Assembly: GCA_902362375.1 (NCBI GenBank) | Contig: CABIVS010000003.1 | Location: 99,541-163,540, forward strand | DNA: 64,000 nt | Source of the DNA: Bacteroidaceae bacterium | Lineage (GTDB): Bacteria; Bacteroidota; Bacteroidia; Bacteroidales; Bacteroidaceae | Reading direction: 5' to 3' | Part shown: in pieces, positions 1 to 9,313 of the stretch | Position numbering within the stretch: the first letter of the stretch is position 1 | Layout: the number at the start of each line of letters is the position of its first letter | The notes under the pieces: generated by a model | The model's input: only the letters and a program-made list of their open reading frames with translations | Told to the model about the DNA's origin: nothing | Databases searched by the model: none | Made by a program: the position numbers and the translations under genes

Positions 1-401
1 TGTTTCAGTTTCAGGTTATCTTCTGCATATTCCCTCAATTTCTTATGCTCATTTCCATAAAGCGAACTTTCAGTCACGTCAGAATTGAGCAGATTTTCTT
101 TGGGAGTAATTGTTGGTAGGAGCACTTGTTCCAACAGACCACGATAGGCACCGTTATATTCGCACCATACGATATCGTTGGTTACAAATATACGATAGGA
201 GTACTTAGACCAGGCAGTTTTGATTTCAATAGATGTAGCATAAATTTCAATGGTAGCTTCTGAACCATACGCTTGGTCACGGATCACAACGGTCGTCCGA
301 CCGCTAAGTTCTTCCTTCACGGAAGTTTGCCATTTATCAGAGTGTAAGATTTCTTCGATAATTTCCGGCAAATTTTCTTTAATCTCAAACTGTATTCTCA
401 T
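1..401 (-). CDS. Hypothetical protein, N-terminal part (runs off left edge)
   Basis: An uninterrupted minus-strand frame starts with ATG at 401-399 and stays open to the window edge, giving at least 133 codons. The protein begins MRIQFEIKENLPEIIEEIL and continues with alternating charged and aromatic residues. There is no signal peptide and no membrane segment. A purine-rich GGAGGAAAAAA tract lies about 30 nt upstream of the ATG, too far to be an ordinary ribosome-binding site. I do not recognise the family. The continuous frame and normal residue usage support a real gene, but its function and end are not visible here. Confidence 0.6.
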   Translation of the reverse strand, partial: MRIQFEIKENLPEIIEEILHSDKWQTSVKEELSGRTTVVIRDQAYGSEATIEIYATSIEIKTAWSKYSYRIFVTNDIVWCEYNGAYRGLLEQVLLPTITPKENLLNSDVTESSLYGNEHKKLREYAEDNLKLK

Positions 402-585
402 GGTGCTTGCCTGCGGGCAGGACTTTTTTGATTTTTTCCTCCTTAAACAATTAAGCTAGCCTAAAGTTACATAGATTAAAGCAAAAAAACAAGATTTTGT
501 TTGAGAATTTATTCTTTTTGCCAAACTATCTGCCTTTTTCGTTTGTTTTTATAATAAATATGCACAAATCGTAAAAATAGAGTTT

Positions 586-2808
586 ATGCGGAATAGGGCC
601 CGGAAGAATTATGTCATTTATGTATTGATGTTGCTCCTGTTTGGAGGGTTGATTTATGTCGCTATTGAAGAGGGTGACCGGTTTTCGCACTATGCGATAA
701 ATGCGCATAACGTGGCACAGGGAGACCCTTTCAGCCTATTTCTTCAGTTTATACAGGACAATATTCATCATCCGCTCTCTACCTTATTGATTCAGATTAT
801 AGCTGTATTGGTGATGGTGCGTCTTTTTGGCTATTTATTTAGCCTGATCGGGCAACCGGGAGTGATTGGTGAGATTGTTGCCGGTATCGTGTTGGGACCT
901 TCCGTGCTCGGCTTTTTCTTTCCGGATGCTTTTCATTTTCTTTTTCCGGCTCACTCGCTTACCAATCTTGAATTATTGAGTCAGGTGGGACTGATACTTT
1001 TCATGTTTGTCATCGGTATGGAGCTGGATTTCAGTGTGCTGAAAAATAAGATCAATGAAACGCTGGTGATTAGTCATGCCGGAATTTTGGTTCCTTTCTT
1101 TCTGGGTATTTTGTCTTCTTACTGGGTGTATGAAGAATATGCCGCCGACCAGACTCCATTCCTTCCATTTGCTCTGTTTATAGGTATTTCTATGAGTATC
1201 ACCGCCTTTCCGGTATTGGCGCGTATCATTCAGGAACGGAATATGACTAAGACTCCTTTAGGCACGCTGACTATTGCTTCCGCGGCCAATGACGATGTGA
1301 CGGCCTGGTGTCTGTTGGCGGTAGTTATCGCTATCTCCAAAGCGGGAAGTTTTGCCAGTGCACTATATTCAGTTGGACTGGCAGTTGTGTATATTGCAGT
1401 CATGTTTTTGGTCGTTCGTCCATTTTTGAAGAAGGTAGGAGAGGTATATGCCAATCGGGAAGTTATTAATAAAACATTTGTAGCATTTATTCTGCTCATT
1501 CTTATTATTTCCTCCTGTCTGACGGAGATTATCGGTATTCATGCCCTGTTCGGAGCTTTTATGGCAGGGGTGGTGATGCCGTCCAATTTGGGTTTCCGGA
1601 AGGTGATGATGGAAAAAGTGGAAGATATATCTTTAGTCTTCTTTTTACCTTTATTCTTTGCTTTCACCGGGTTACGTACGGAAATCGGTTTGATAAACAG
1701 TCCGGAGTTGTGGATGGTATGTCTGCTGTTGGTGACGGTTGCTGTTGCCGGCAAACTGGGTGGGTGTGCCATCGCTGCCCGTCTGGTGGGTGAATCGTGG
1801 AAGGATAGTTTGACGATAGGGACATTGATGAATACACGGGGATTGATGGAGCTTGTCGCTTTGAATATCGGTTATGAAATGGGAGTTCTTCCCCCGTCTA
1901 TATTCGTAATTTTGGTCATTATGGCGTTAGTTACGACCTTTATGACTACTCCTTTGCTTCATTTGGTGGAACATATTTTCGTACGTCGCGAAGAAAAGTT
2001 ATCTTTGAAGCATAAATTGATATTTTGTTTCGGACGTCCGGAATCCGGGCGTGTATTGCTTTCCATTTATAGTTTGTTATTTGGGAAGCAGTTGAGGAAA
2101 AATCATTTGATTGCGGCACACTATACGGTAGGCACGGATTTGAATCCGTTGAATGCCGAGCATTATGCCAGCGAGAGTTTTGCTTTGCTCAATCAACAGG
2201 CAGTGAAATTGAATATTCAGGTGGATAACCATTATCGGGTGACGGACAAACTTGTACAGGAAATCATTCATTTTGTCCGTAAAGAACATCCTGATATGCT
2301 GCTTTTGGGAGCCGGGAGCCATTACCGTACGGATATGCCGGGGACTCCGGGGGCTATTTTATGGTTAACGCTTTTCCGGGATAAGATTGATGATATTATG
2401 GAGCAGGTGAAGTGTCCGGTAGCTGTATTTGTCAATCGTCAGTATCGGGAAGGCGCAATGGTTAGTTTCGTACTTGGTGGAATGATTGATGCATTTCTTT
2501 TTTCGTATCTGGAGAAGATGTTGCAGAACGGGCATTCGATACGTCTTTTCCTCTTTGATACGGACGATGAGGAGTTTCGCGGATGTATTGATGATTTGCA
2601 GGCACGTTATCCGGGACAAATGATTATAGTATGGTTTGAAGGAGTTGAAGATTTAGTGACTAAAGAGAAAGACGGACTATTGATAATGAGTCATCTTTCT
2701 TATACGAAATTATCCGAGGATGAGGCTGTGATACGAGAATTGTCATCTCTGCTGGTGATCCGCCGGAATAAGAATGCGGGAGATAAAAATGAAGGACTTG
2801 AAAATTGA
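586..2808 (+). CDS. CPA2-type cation/proton antiporter with C-terminal cytoplasmic domain
   Basis: An inner-membrane monovalent cation/proton antiporter of the Na+/H+ exchanger (CPA2) type, 740 residues. One N-terminal hydrophobic segment (about residues 10-27) is followed by a block of about a dozen membrane helices (about 60-465). The helices include the family signatures GQPGVIGEIVAGIVLGPS (about 88-105) and AANDDVTAW, where the acidic residues normally bind the cation. The roughly 270-residue soluble tail contains stretches such as HPDMLLLGAGSHYR and CPVAVFVNR, which resemble universal-stress-type nucleotide-binding domains found in this antiporter group. The ion (Na+ or K+) cannot be decided. 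The stop overlaps the start of the downstream patatin-like gene, so the two are probably co-transcribed. Confidence 0.88.
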   Translation: MRNRARKNYVIYVLMLLLFGGLIYVAIEEGDRFSHYAINAHNVAQGDPFSLFLQFIQDNIHHPLSTLLIQIIAVLVMVRLFGYLFSLIGQPGVIGEIVAGIVLGPSVLGFFFPDAFHFLFPAHSLTNLELLSQVGLILFMFVIGMELDFSVLKNKINETLVISHAGILVPFFLGILSSYWVYEEYAADQTPFLPFALFIGISMSITAFPVLARIIQERNMTKTPLGTLTIASAANDDVTAWCLLAVVIAISKAGSFASALYSVGLAVVYIAVMFLVVRPFLKKVGEVYANREVINKTFVAFILLILIISSCLTEIIGIHALFGAFMAGVVMPSNLGFRKVMMEKVEDISLVFFLPLFFAFTGLRTEIGLINSPELWMVCLLLVTVAVAGKLGGCAIAARLVGESWKDSLTIGTLMNTRGLMELVALNIGYEMGVLPPSIFVILVIMALVTTFMTTPLLHLVEHIFVRREEKLSLKHKLIFCFGRPESGRVLLSIYSLLFGKQLRKNHLIAAHYTVGTDLNPLNAEHYASESFALLNQQAVKLNIQVDNHYRVTDKLVQEIIHFVRKEHPDMLLLGAGSHYRTDMPGTPGAILWLTLFRDKIDDIMEQVKCPVAVFVNRQYREGAMVSFVLGGMIDAFLFSYLEKMLQNGHSIRLFLFDTDDEEFRGCIDDLQARYPGQMIIVWFEGVEDLVTKEKDGLLIMSHLSYTKLSEDEAVIRELSSLLVIRRNKNAGDKNEGLEN

Positions 2809-3634
2809 CGAATCTACGGGATTAGTGTTGGAAGGCGGGGGAATGCGTGGAGTATTTACCTGCGGTGTACTTGATTACTTTATGGATCATGATATCCGGT
2901 TTCCCTATACGATAGGAGTGTCTGCCGGTGCGTGCAACGGATTGTCGTATGCATCGCGGCAACGGGGACGTGCCAAATACAGCAATATTGACCTGTTGGA
3001 GAAGTACAACTATATCGGTCTGAAACATTTGCTCAAAAAGCGTAATATTTTGGATTTCGATCTATTGTTCAAAGAATTTCCCGAACACATTCTTCCTTAT
3101 GATTATGAAACATATTTTGCTTCACCGGAACGTTTCGTGATGGTGACTACTAATTGCATTACGGGAGAAGCCAATTATTTCGAAGAGAAAAAAGACAGTA
3201 GCAGGGTGATCGATATTGTTCGTGCATCCAGCAGTCTCCCTTTTGTGTGTCCTATCACTTATGTAGACGAGGTTCCTATGCTCGATGGAGGAATTGTAGA
3301 TTCCATCCCTCTGCAAAGAGCTATTGCGGATGGCTGTAAGAGAAATGTCGTGGTACTTACCCGTAACCGGGGATATCGGAAAGATTCGAAAGACATTCGT
3401 ATCCCTTCGTTTGTATACCGGAAATATCCGAAGTTGCGTGAAGCGTTAAGTTGCCGGTGCGCTGTTTATAATGAACAGCTGGAAATGGTGGAACGTATGG
3501 AAGATGAAGGGAAGATTGTCGTTATCCGTCCTTTGAAACCTGTAGCTGTAGACCGTATAGAAAAAGATGTGCAAAAGCTGACAGAGTTTTATCAGGAAGG
3601 GTACGAATGTGCGAAAGCTTTATTTTCACTTTGA
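2789..3634 (+). CDS. Patatin-like phospholipase family protein
   Basis: A predicted cytoplasmic serine lipid acyl hydrolase of the bacterial patatin family, 281 residues from the chosen start. Near the N-terminus is the glycine-rich oxyanion motif LEGGGMRG. The nucleophile motif GVSAG places Ser45, and the catalytic-dyad motif DGG places Asp166. I chose ATG 2789 over the in-frame ATG at 2774 because GGGAG at 2778-2782 gives a Shine-Dalgarno-like site 6 nt before 2789. This start lies inside the last 20 nt of the antiporter gene, which suggests translational coupling. The 3' end overlaps the convergent WYL regulator by 9 nt. The natural substrate is unknown. Confidence 0.88.
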   Translation: MKDLKIDESTGLVLEGGGMRGVFTCGVLDYFMDHDIRFPYTIGVSAGACNGLSYASRQRGRAKYSNIDLLEKYNYIGLKHLLKKRNILDFDLLFKEFPEHILPYDYETYFASPERFVMVTTNCITGEANYFEEKKDSSRVIDIVRASSSLPFVCPITYVDEVPMLDGGIVDSIPLQRAIADGCKRNVVVLTRNRGYRKDSKDIRIPSFVYRKYPKLREALSCRCAVYNEQLEMVERMEDEGKIVVIRPLKPVAVDRIEKDVQKLTEFYQEGYECAKALFSL

Positions 3635-4648
3635 CTTAGTATATTGCTTGGCAGCCTTTTCCAATTTCCGACTCATTAATTCTACCAATGTTTTAGGATA
3701 AAGAATTTCTATTCCGTCGACATATCCGAAGAATACCCGTTCTAACTCGTGGTTGATTACGACTTCAATTTCCAGTATGACGCTTCCGTCAGGTAGCCTT
3801 TCCACCAGTTGTTGACTGCGATGTATAGGCTTGGTTATGATGTAAGGTGCTTCGGCTGCCGCTACTTTGAAGCCAACTTTCTCCGCTACGCTTCCGGAGT
3901 TTTTGGTGACACCTACCAGGTCGTCGAAGAACGTATTCGGATCGAAGAATGTATTTTTGATATAGTGTTTTTGTGGCAGAACTTCCAATGATTGTATTCT
4001 GTCCAAAGCTAAATTCTGCAATATTCGTTCGTTTCCTCTGACCCCATAAACGAACCATCGGTTGCGATATTCTTTTAATAGATAAGGATAGAAAATAAAG
4101 CTGTTTGCCGAACGTGCTTTGAACGAACGATATTTGAGTTGTATCGGGTGCTCGTTGACAATCGCATGATAGATGGTGTCCAGATAATCCAGTCCTTTCA
4201 ACGATTCATTCTTTTCAAAGTCAATGACAGGAGTGGTTTTCATCCGGGCAGAAGCAACATGGTCTTCCAGGCGATTGATAATCTCGCTCATTTCCGTGAA
4301 ATAGGAGAAACCTTTAAATTGTCGCAGCACTTCCACTGCTTCCGACATCATTTTCAGGTCTTGTTCGTTCAGTGGGGTTTGTGTGATACTGTATTCCGGA
4401 TCTTCATATTTATAGTATTTATTCTCGTACACCACAATCGGAGCATTATAGCCTAACTTCTCGCTACGCATCATCTGTATGTCCATTTGTACCGTCCGTT
4501 TGCTTATCCCTTTATCAATGCCTTCATATTCATAAAGAGCATCTGAACAGGCGTCTACCAAGTCTTCCAATGTCCAGCGTCGATACGGATTACGCAGACA
4601 GTTGTCAATCGTTTTATAACGGATTAGAGCATTTCTATTTGCTGGCAT
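3626..4648 (-). CDS. WYL-domain transcriptional regulator
   Basis: A predicted DNA-binding regulator with an N-terminal winged-helix/HTH region (first ~90 residues; RRWTLEDLVDAC followed by SKRTVQMDIQMM fits the recognition part) and a WYL ligand-sensing domain (about 150-220). A C-terminal extension completes the usual two-part architecture. I chose ATG 4648, giving MPANRNALIRYK, because the nine residues before it in the longest frame (MKQIFILLL) are not conserved-looking and WYL regulators normally start just before the HTH. The gene overlaps the convergent patatin-like gene at its 3' end. It diverges from the large PUL but is not an obvious PUL regulator, since the PUL promoter array at 4779-4849 faces the other way. 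Confidence 0.85.
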   Translation of the reverse strand: MPANRNALIRYKTIDNCLRNPYRRWTLEDLVDACSDALYEYEGIDKGISKRTVQMDIQMMRSEKLGYNAPIVVYENKYYKYEDPEYSITQTPLNEQDLKMMSEAVEVLRQFKGFSYFTEMSEIINRLEDHVASARMKTTPVIDFEKNESLKGLDYLDTIYHAIVNEHPIQLKYRSFKARSANSFIFYPYLLKEYRNRWFVYGVRGNERILQNLALDRIQSLEVLPQKHYIKNTFFDPNTFFDDLVGVTKNSGSVAEKVGFKVAAAEAPYIITKPIHRSQQLVERLPDGSVILEIEVVINHELERVFFGYVDGIEILYPKTLVELMSRKLEKAAKQYTKSK

Positions 4649-4778
4649 AAGTAGAAGAATAAAGATTTGCTTCAAAAGTAGAAAAATAAATTCAGGAAAA
4701 CAAAAAGGTTACAGGGCTTTATTTCCATAATATTTTCCTAATTAGGTATCTATTTCTACTACTTTATCTTTTTTTTCT

Positions 4779-4849
4779 CGATTAATTCGATTTTAAGTCA
4801 TTATTAATTCACTTTTGTGGAATTTATTAAGGGATGCCTCTTTACTTTG
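4779..4849 (+). promoter_or_regulatory. PUL promoter A: 11-bp heptamer array plus -7 box
   Basis: Three TTAA cores start at 4782, 4793 and 4804, exactly 11 bp apart. They form heptamers TTAATTC, TTAAGTC and TTAATTC reading towards the GH99-like/GH43 gene. The last base of the last TTAA (4807) is 35 nt from the first base of TTACTTTG (4842-4849), which fits the Bacteroides -7 consensus TAnnTTTG with one mismatch. A start site near 4856 would leave a leader of about 47 nt. The same layout occurs at three other promoters of this PUL. Promoter activity is inferred. Confidence 0.75.
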
Positions 4850-4902
4850 CTGAAAATAGTTTTAAGGACTTAATGGTATAACATGAAAAACAAAGAAATA
4901 AC

Positions 4903-7014
4903 ATGGTAAAAAGGTTGAATTGGTTATTGGTCTATTTATTGTTTTCAATAGGGATAATGGCACAGTCCGGCGGCAGGAAACAGTATAATTCTTACAAAGG
5001 ATTGGTTATGGCTGGTTATCAGGGGTGGTTCAACACCCCTGGTGACGGTTCCGGCCGTGGATGGCATCATTACAATGGTCGTGAAGGATTTCGTCCGGGA
5101 TCGTGTTCCGTAGATCTTTGGCCGGAGGTATCGGAGTATAAGAAGCTCTATAAAACGGATTTTACTTTTGAGGATGGTAAGTCTGCATCCGTCTTTTCTT
5201 CTTATGACAAATCGACTGTCAATGTTCATTTCAGATGGATGAAAGAGTATGGACTGGATGGAGTGTTCATGCAGCGTTTTATCGCAGAAATCCGGAATGA
5301 AAGCGGATTGCAGCATTTTAATAAAGTATTGAACTCGGCAATGAAAGCTGCTAATAAATATGAACGGGCTATTTGTGTAATGTATGACTTGAGCGGGATG
5401 CAGCCTGGAGAAGAAAAACTGCTGCTCAAAGACATTGCGGAAATTGCGCAACGCCATTCTTTAAAAAATCATGCGAAAAACCCTTCTTATCTGTATCACA
5501 ATGGCAAACCGTTGGTAACAGTATGGGGTGTGGGATTTAATGATAATCGTCGTTATGGATTGAAAGAAGCTGCACATATTATCGACGGCTTAAAATCACA
5601 GGGATTTAGTGTGATGCTTGGAGTACCTACCCAATGGCGGGAGCTGAAAGGGGATACGGAATCAGATCCCAGGTTGCATGAGCTTATCAGAAAATGCGAT
5701 ATTGTGATGCCTTGGTTCGTGGGACGTTACAATGAAACCACTTATCCGAAATATCAGAAGTTGGTGGAAGAAGATATCCAGTGGGCGAAAAAGAATCAGG
5801 TTGATTATGTACCGTTGGTTTTTCCGGGTTTCTCCTGGGGGAATATGAAAGGTAAAGATCATAATTCATTTATCCCCCGCAATAAAGGCTCTTTTCTTTG
5901 GAAACAGATGATGGGAGCTATCCGGGCGGGTGCCGAAATGATTTATGTAGCTATGTTTGACGAAATTGATGAGGGGACGGCTATCTTTAAATGTGCAAAG
6001 GAAGTTCCGACAGGGAAAAGTACATTCGTTCCTATCGAGGAGGGAGTGGAAAGTGACCATTATCTGAAACTGGTTGGTGAAGCCGCTAAGGTTCTGCGCA
6101 AAGAAAAGGCGATAGCTTTTAATACCAGTCTGAATCCGGCAACTCCGAATCCTTTCATCCGGCATATGTACACAGCAGACCCTTCGGCTCATGTTTGGGA
6201 AGACGGACGTCTGTACGTATATGCTTCCCATGATATTGCACCTCCGCGAGGTTGTGATTTGATGGATCGTTATCATGTGTTTTCAACCGATGATATGGTG
6301 ACCTGGACGGATCATGGAGAGATATTAAGCTCCGATCAGGTGCCATGGGGACGCAAAGAAGGAGGATTTATGTGGGCTCCGGATTGTGCTTATAAAAACG
6401 GTACTTACTATTTTTATTTTCCTCATCCCAGTGAAACAGACTGGAACGACAGTTGGAAGATCGGAGTGGCTACCAGCAATAAACCGGCGGAAGGATTCAA
6501 AGTGCAGGGATATGTTGAAGGGATGGATCCGATGATTGACCCTTGTGTCTTTGTAGATGACGACGGGCAGGCGTATATTTATAATGGCGGTGGCGGCACC
6601 TGTAAAGGAGGTAAGTTGAAAGATAATATGATGGAGCTGGATGGTCCGATGCAACTCATGAAAGGACTGGAAGATTTCCATGAGGCAGCTTGGATTCACA
6701 AATATGATGGAAAGTATTATCTCTCTTATTCCGACAATCATGATGAAAACTGGAACGATGGAGTGAAGGGGGACAACCGGATGCGCTATGCGATCAGTGA
6801 CTCTCCGTTGGGACCTTGGGAATCGAAAGGTATTTATATGGAACCGACTGACAGCTATACCAATCATGGATCTATTGTCAAGTTCAAAGGACAATGGTAT
6901 GCCTTTTACCATAACAGTGCGTTGTCCGGACACGACTGGCTTCGTTCTATCTGTGTAGATAAACTGTATTACAATCCTGATGGTACGATAAAGTTAGTAA
7001 GGCAAACCAAATAA
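4903..7014 (+). CDS. GH71/99-like domain fused to GH43 glycoside hydrolase
   Basis: A two-domain secreted carbohydrate-active enzyme of 703 residues with a signal peptide ending near IGIMAQ (about residue 21). Residues ~30-385 form a GH71/99-like TIM barrel. Its FDEIDEGT motif keeps two glutamates three residues apart (Glu354, Glu357), the spacing of the GH99 catalytic pair. Residues ~415-700 form a five-bladed GH43 propeller with the expected triad: Asp426 (TADPSAHVW), Asp546 (MIDPCVF) and Glu594 (FHEAAW). GH43 enzymes usually remove arabinose, xylose or galactose, and the GH99-like half would act endo on an alpha-linked backbone if active. The gene is first in the rightward PUL operon, 49 nt before the GH3 gene. 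An 8-codon upstream ORF at 4883-4909 overlaps the start. Confidence 0.82.
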   Translation: MVKRLNWLLVYLLFSIGIMAQSGGRKQYNSYKGLVMAGYQGWFNTPGDGSGRGWHHYNGREGFRPGSCSVDLWPEVSEYKKLYKTDFTFEDGKSASVFSSYDKSTVNVHFRWMKEYGLDGVFMQRFIAEIRNESGLQHFNKVLNSAMKAANKYERAICVMYDLSGMQPGEEKLLLKDIAEIAQRHSLKNHAKNPSYLYHNGKPLVTVWGVGFNDNRRYGLKEAAHIIDGLKSQGFSVMLGVPTQWRELKGDTESDPRLHELIRKCDIVMPWFVGRYNETTYPKYQKLVEEDIQWAKKNQVDYVPLVFPGFSWGNMKGKDHNSFIPRNKGSFLWKQMMGAIRAGAEMIYVAMFDEIDEGTAIFKCAKEVPTGKSTFVPIEEGVESDHYLKLVGEAAKVLRKEKAIAFNTSLNPATPNPFIRHMYTADPSAHVWEDGRLYVYASHDIAPPRGCDLMDRYHVFSTDDMVTWTDHGEILSSDQVPWGRKEGGFMWAPDCAYKNGTYYFYFPHPSETDWNDSWKIGVATSNKPAEGFKVQGYVEGMDPMIDPCVFVDDDGQAYIYNGGGGTCKGGKLKDNMMELDGPMQLMKGLEDFHEAAWIHKYDGKYYLSYSDNHDENWNDGVKGDNRMRYAISDSPLGPWESKGIYMEPTDSYTNHGSIVKFKGQWYAFYHNSALSGHDWLRSICVDKLYYNPDGTIKLVRQTK

Positions 7015-7063
7015 GTGATTGCCCCTTTTAAATTTTATTTCTGCAATTAATAAATCTGATAGT

Positions 7064-9281
7064 ATGAAGTTGAATAAAATAGTCTGTTTAGCCGTTTTAT
7101 GCAGTGTAGGTAGTCGGATGACGGCACAGGAAACGTATCCGTTCCGCAATCCGCAACTCTCTGTTGAACAGCGTGTCGACGATCTGGTTTCCCGTTTGAC
7201 TTTGGAAGAAAAGGTGAAACAGATGTTGAATAGCACTCCTCCCATTGACCGTTTGGGTATTCCTGCTTATAACTGGTGGAACGAATGTCTGCATGGTATC
7301 GGTCGTACCAAATATCATGTCACCGTATTCCCACAAGCCATCGGCATGGCTGCTGCCTGGAATGATGCATTGATTAAAGAAGTTGCTTCCTCCATCGCTG
7401 ACGAGGGTCGGGCTATCTATAACGATGCGCAGCGTAAAGAGGATTATAGCCAATATCACGCATTAACTTACTGGACTCCTAATATAAATATATTCCGTGA
7501 TCCTCGCTGGGGACGCGGACAGGAAACCTATGGTGAAGATCCTTTTCTGACTTCTAAAATTGGAGAATCCTTTGTGTTGGGATTGCAAGGAGACAATCCC
7601 CGTTATTTAAAAGCTTCGGCTTGTGCCAAACACTATGCCGTGCATAGCGGGCCGGAGAAAAACCGTCATAGCTTCAACTCGGATGTAAGTACTTATGATT
7701 TGTGGGACACTTATCTGCCGGCTTTCCGTACATTGGTTGTTGATGCCAAGGTATCCGGCGTGATGTGTGCATACAATGCTTTTCAGGGGCAGCCTTGTTG
7801 CGGCAATGATTTGCTGATGCAATCTATTTTGCGTGATAAATGGAATTTTAAAGGATATGGTCACTTCTGATTGTGGCGCTATCGATGATATATTCAATCA
7901 CCATAAGACCCATCCGGACGCAGCAACGGCAGCAGCCGATGCCGTATTTCATGGAACCGACTTGGATTGTGGACAAAGTGCTTATCTGGCATTGGTCAAA
8001 GCGGTAAAAGACGGAATTATCACAGAAAAACAAATTGATGTATCTGTCAAACGTCTGTTTGAGATTCGTTTCCGCTTGGGATTGTTTGACCCGGTGGAAG
8101 AAGTGGATTATGCACGTATTTCTGTTTCTATTCTGGAATGTAGAAAACATCAGGATTTAGCCAAACAACTGGCACGTGAGTCAATGGTATTACTAAAGAA
8201 CGACCAATTATTACCACTTCAAAAGAATAAACTGAAAAAGGTGGTAGTAATGGGACCGAACGCAGACTGCAGGGAATCGTTACTTGGAAACTATAATGGA
8301 CAGCCTTCCCGTATGCTGACTCCTTTGCAGGCCATTCGTGAACGTTTGAATGGTTGGGCAGAAGTCATATATATAGAAGGTGTAGATCATGTAGATGCTG
8401 TTCCCGAAAATCAATTGAAAGAATACATGAGACAGTCCAAGGAAGCAGATGTCGCCATTTTTGTCGGCGGTATCAGCCCGAGACTGGAAGGTGAAGAAAT
8501 GCCGGTCAGCAAAGATGGATTTGATGGCGGCGACCGTACGACAATTGCTTTACCGGCAGTTCAAACTCAAGTGATGAAAGCATTGGCTGCAGAGCATATT
8601 CCGACGGTTTTTGTGATGATGACAGGCAGCGCATTGGCTATTCCCTGGGAAGCCAAGAATGTTCCGGCTATACTGAATGCCTGGTATGGCGGACAATATG
8701 GAGGAGAAGCTATTGCTGATGTATTGTTGGGAGATTACAATCCTTCAGGAAAGCTTCCGGTCACTTTTTATGCACAGGATAGTGATTTGCCCGACTTCGA
8801 ATCGTATGATATGCAGGGACGTACCTATCGCTATTTTAACGGAAAAGCTCTTTATCCTTTTGGCTATGGATTGAGCTATACGGATTTTACTTATTCTTCA
8901 CTGAACCTGCCTAAAGTCTGTCACACCACAGACGAGGAAGTGCAGGTAACTGTAACGGTGAAGAATACCGGACGGTTGGAAGGTGAAGAAGTAGTTCAGC
9001 TTTATATATCCCATCCTGATAAAAAGATATTGGTTCCGTTGACCGCATTGAAAGGTTTTAAACGGGTGCACTTACGGTCTGGTGAAGCACAACGCCTGAC
9101 ATTTTCCCTGTCTCCGGAAGACTTGTCTTGTGTGGATGAAAATGGCATCCGGAAGGTCCTGCCGGGAACAGTAAGAATACAGGTTGGCGGTTCTTCACCT
9201 GTGCCGACGCTGGCTACTCCTTTGAAACTGGTAGAAAGTACATTGAAAATGATTGGAAATACACATATAATAGATAAATGA
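7064..9281 (+). pseudogene. GH3 beta-glycosidase (xylosidase-like), broken by a +1 frameshift
   Basis: A GH3 enzyme split into two frames. The first (7064-7870) has a signal peptide (MKLNKIVCLAVLCSVGSRMTAQ) and the N-terminal barrel. The motifs YNWWNECLHG and KHYAVHSGPE are typical of the beta-xylosidase branch of GH3. The frame ends early after NFKGYGHF. The second frame resumes at the nucleophile motif TSDCGA (Asp codon 7869-7871) and carries the C-terminal sandwich and fibronectin-like domain, ending at 9281. Removing one base near 7857-7861 restores GYVTSDCGAIDD and a full-length protein of about 738 residues. No slippery sequence is present, so this is a mutation or a sequencing error rather than programmed frameshifting. 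The start at 7064 was chosen for the signal peptide. Confidence 0.85.
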
Positions 9282-9313
9282 GATTCTGATAATATTAGAA
9301 AAACGAATATAAC

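Noticed and set aside
4649..4902. WYL regulator as the controller of the PUL
   Set aside because: The four PUL promoters share a SARP-like site that matches the regulator inside the PUL, and the WYL gene overlaps a housekeeping gene pair instead.
4945..6933. Long antisense ORFs opposite the GH43, GH3 and SusC genes
   Set aside because: They lie entirely within well-supported genes, lack family motifs and have the low-complexity composition of complementary-strand reading.
7019..9281. Programmed frameshift in the GH3 gene
   Set aside because: No slippery heptamer or downstream structure is visible at the site, and bacterial GH3 genes are not known to use recoding.
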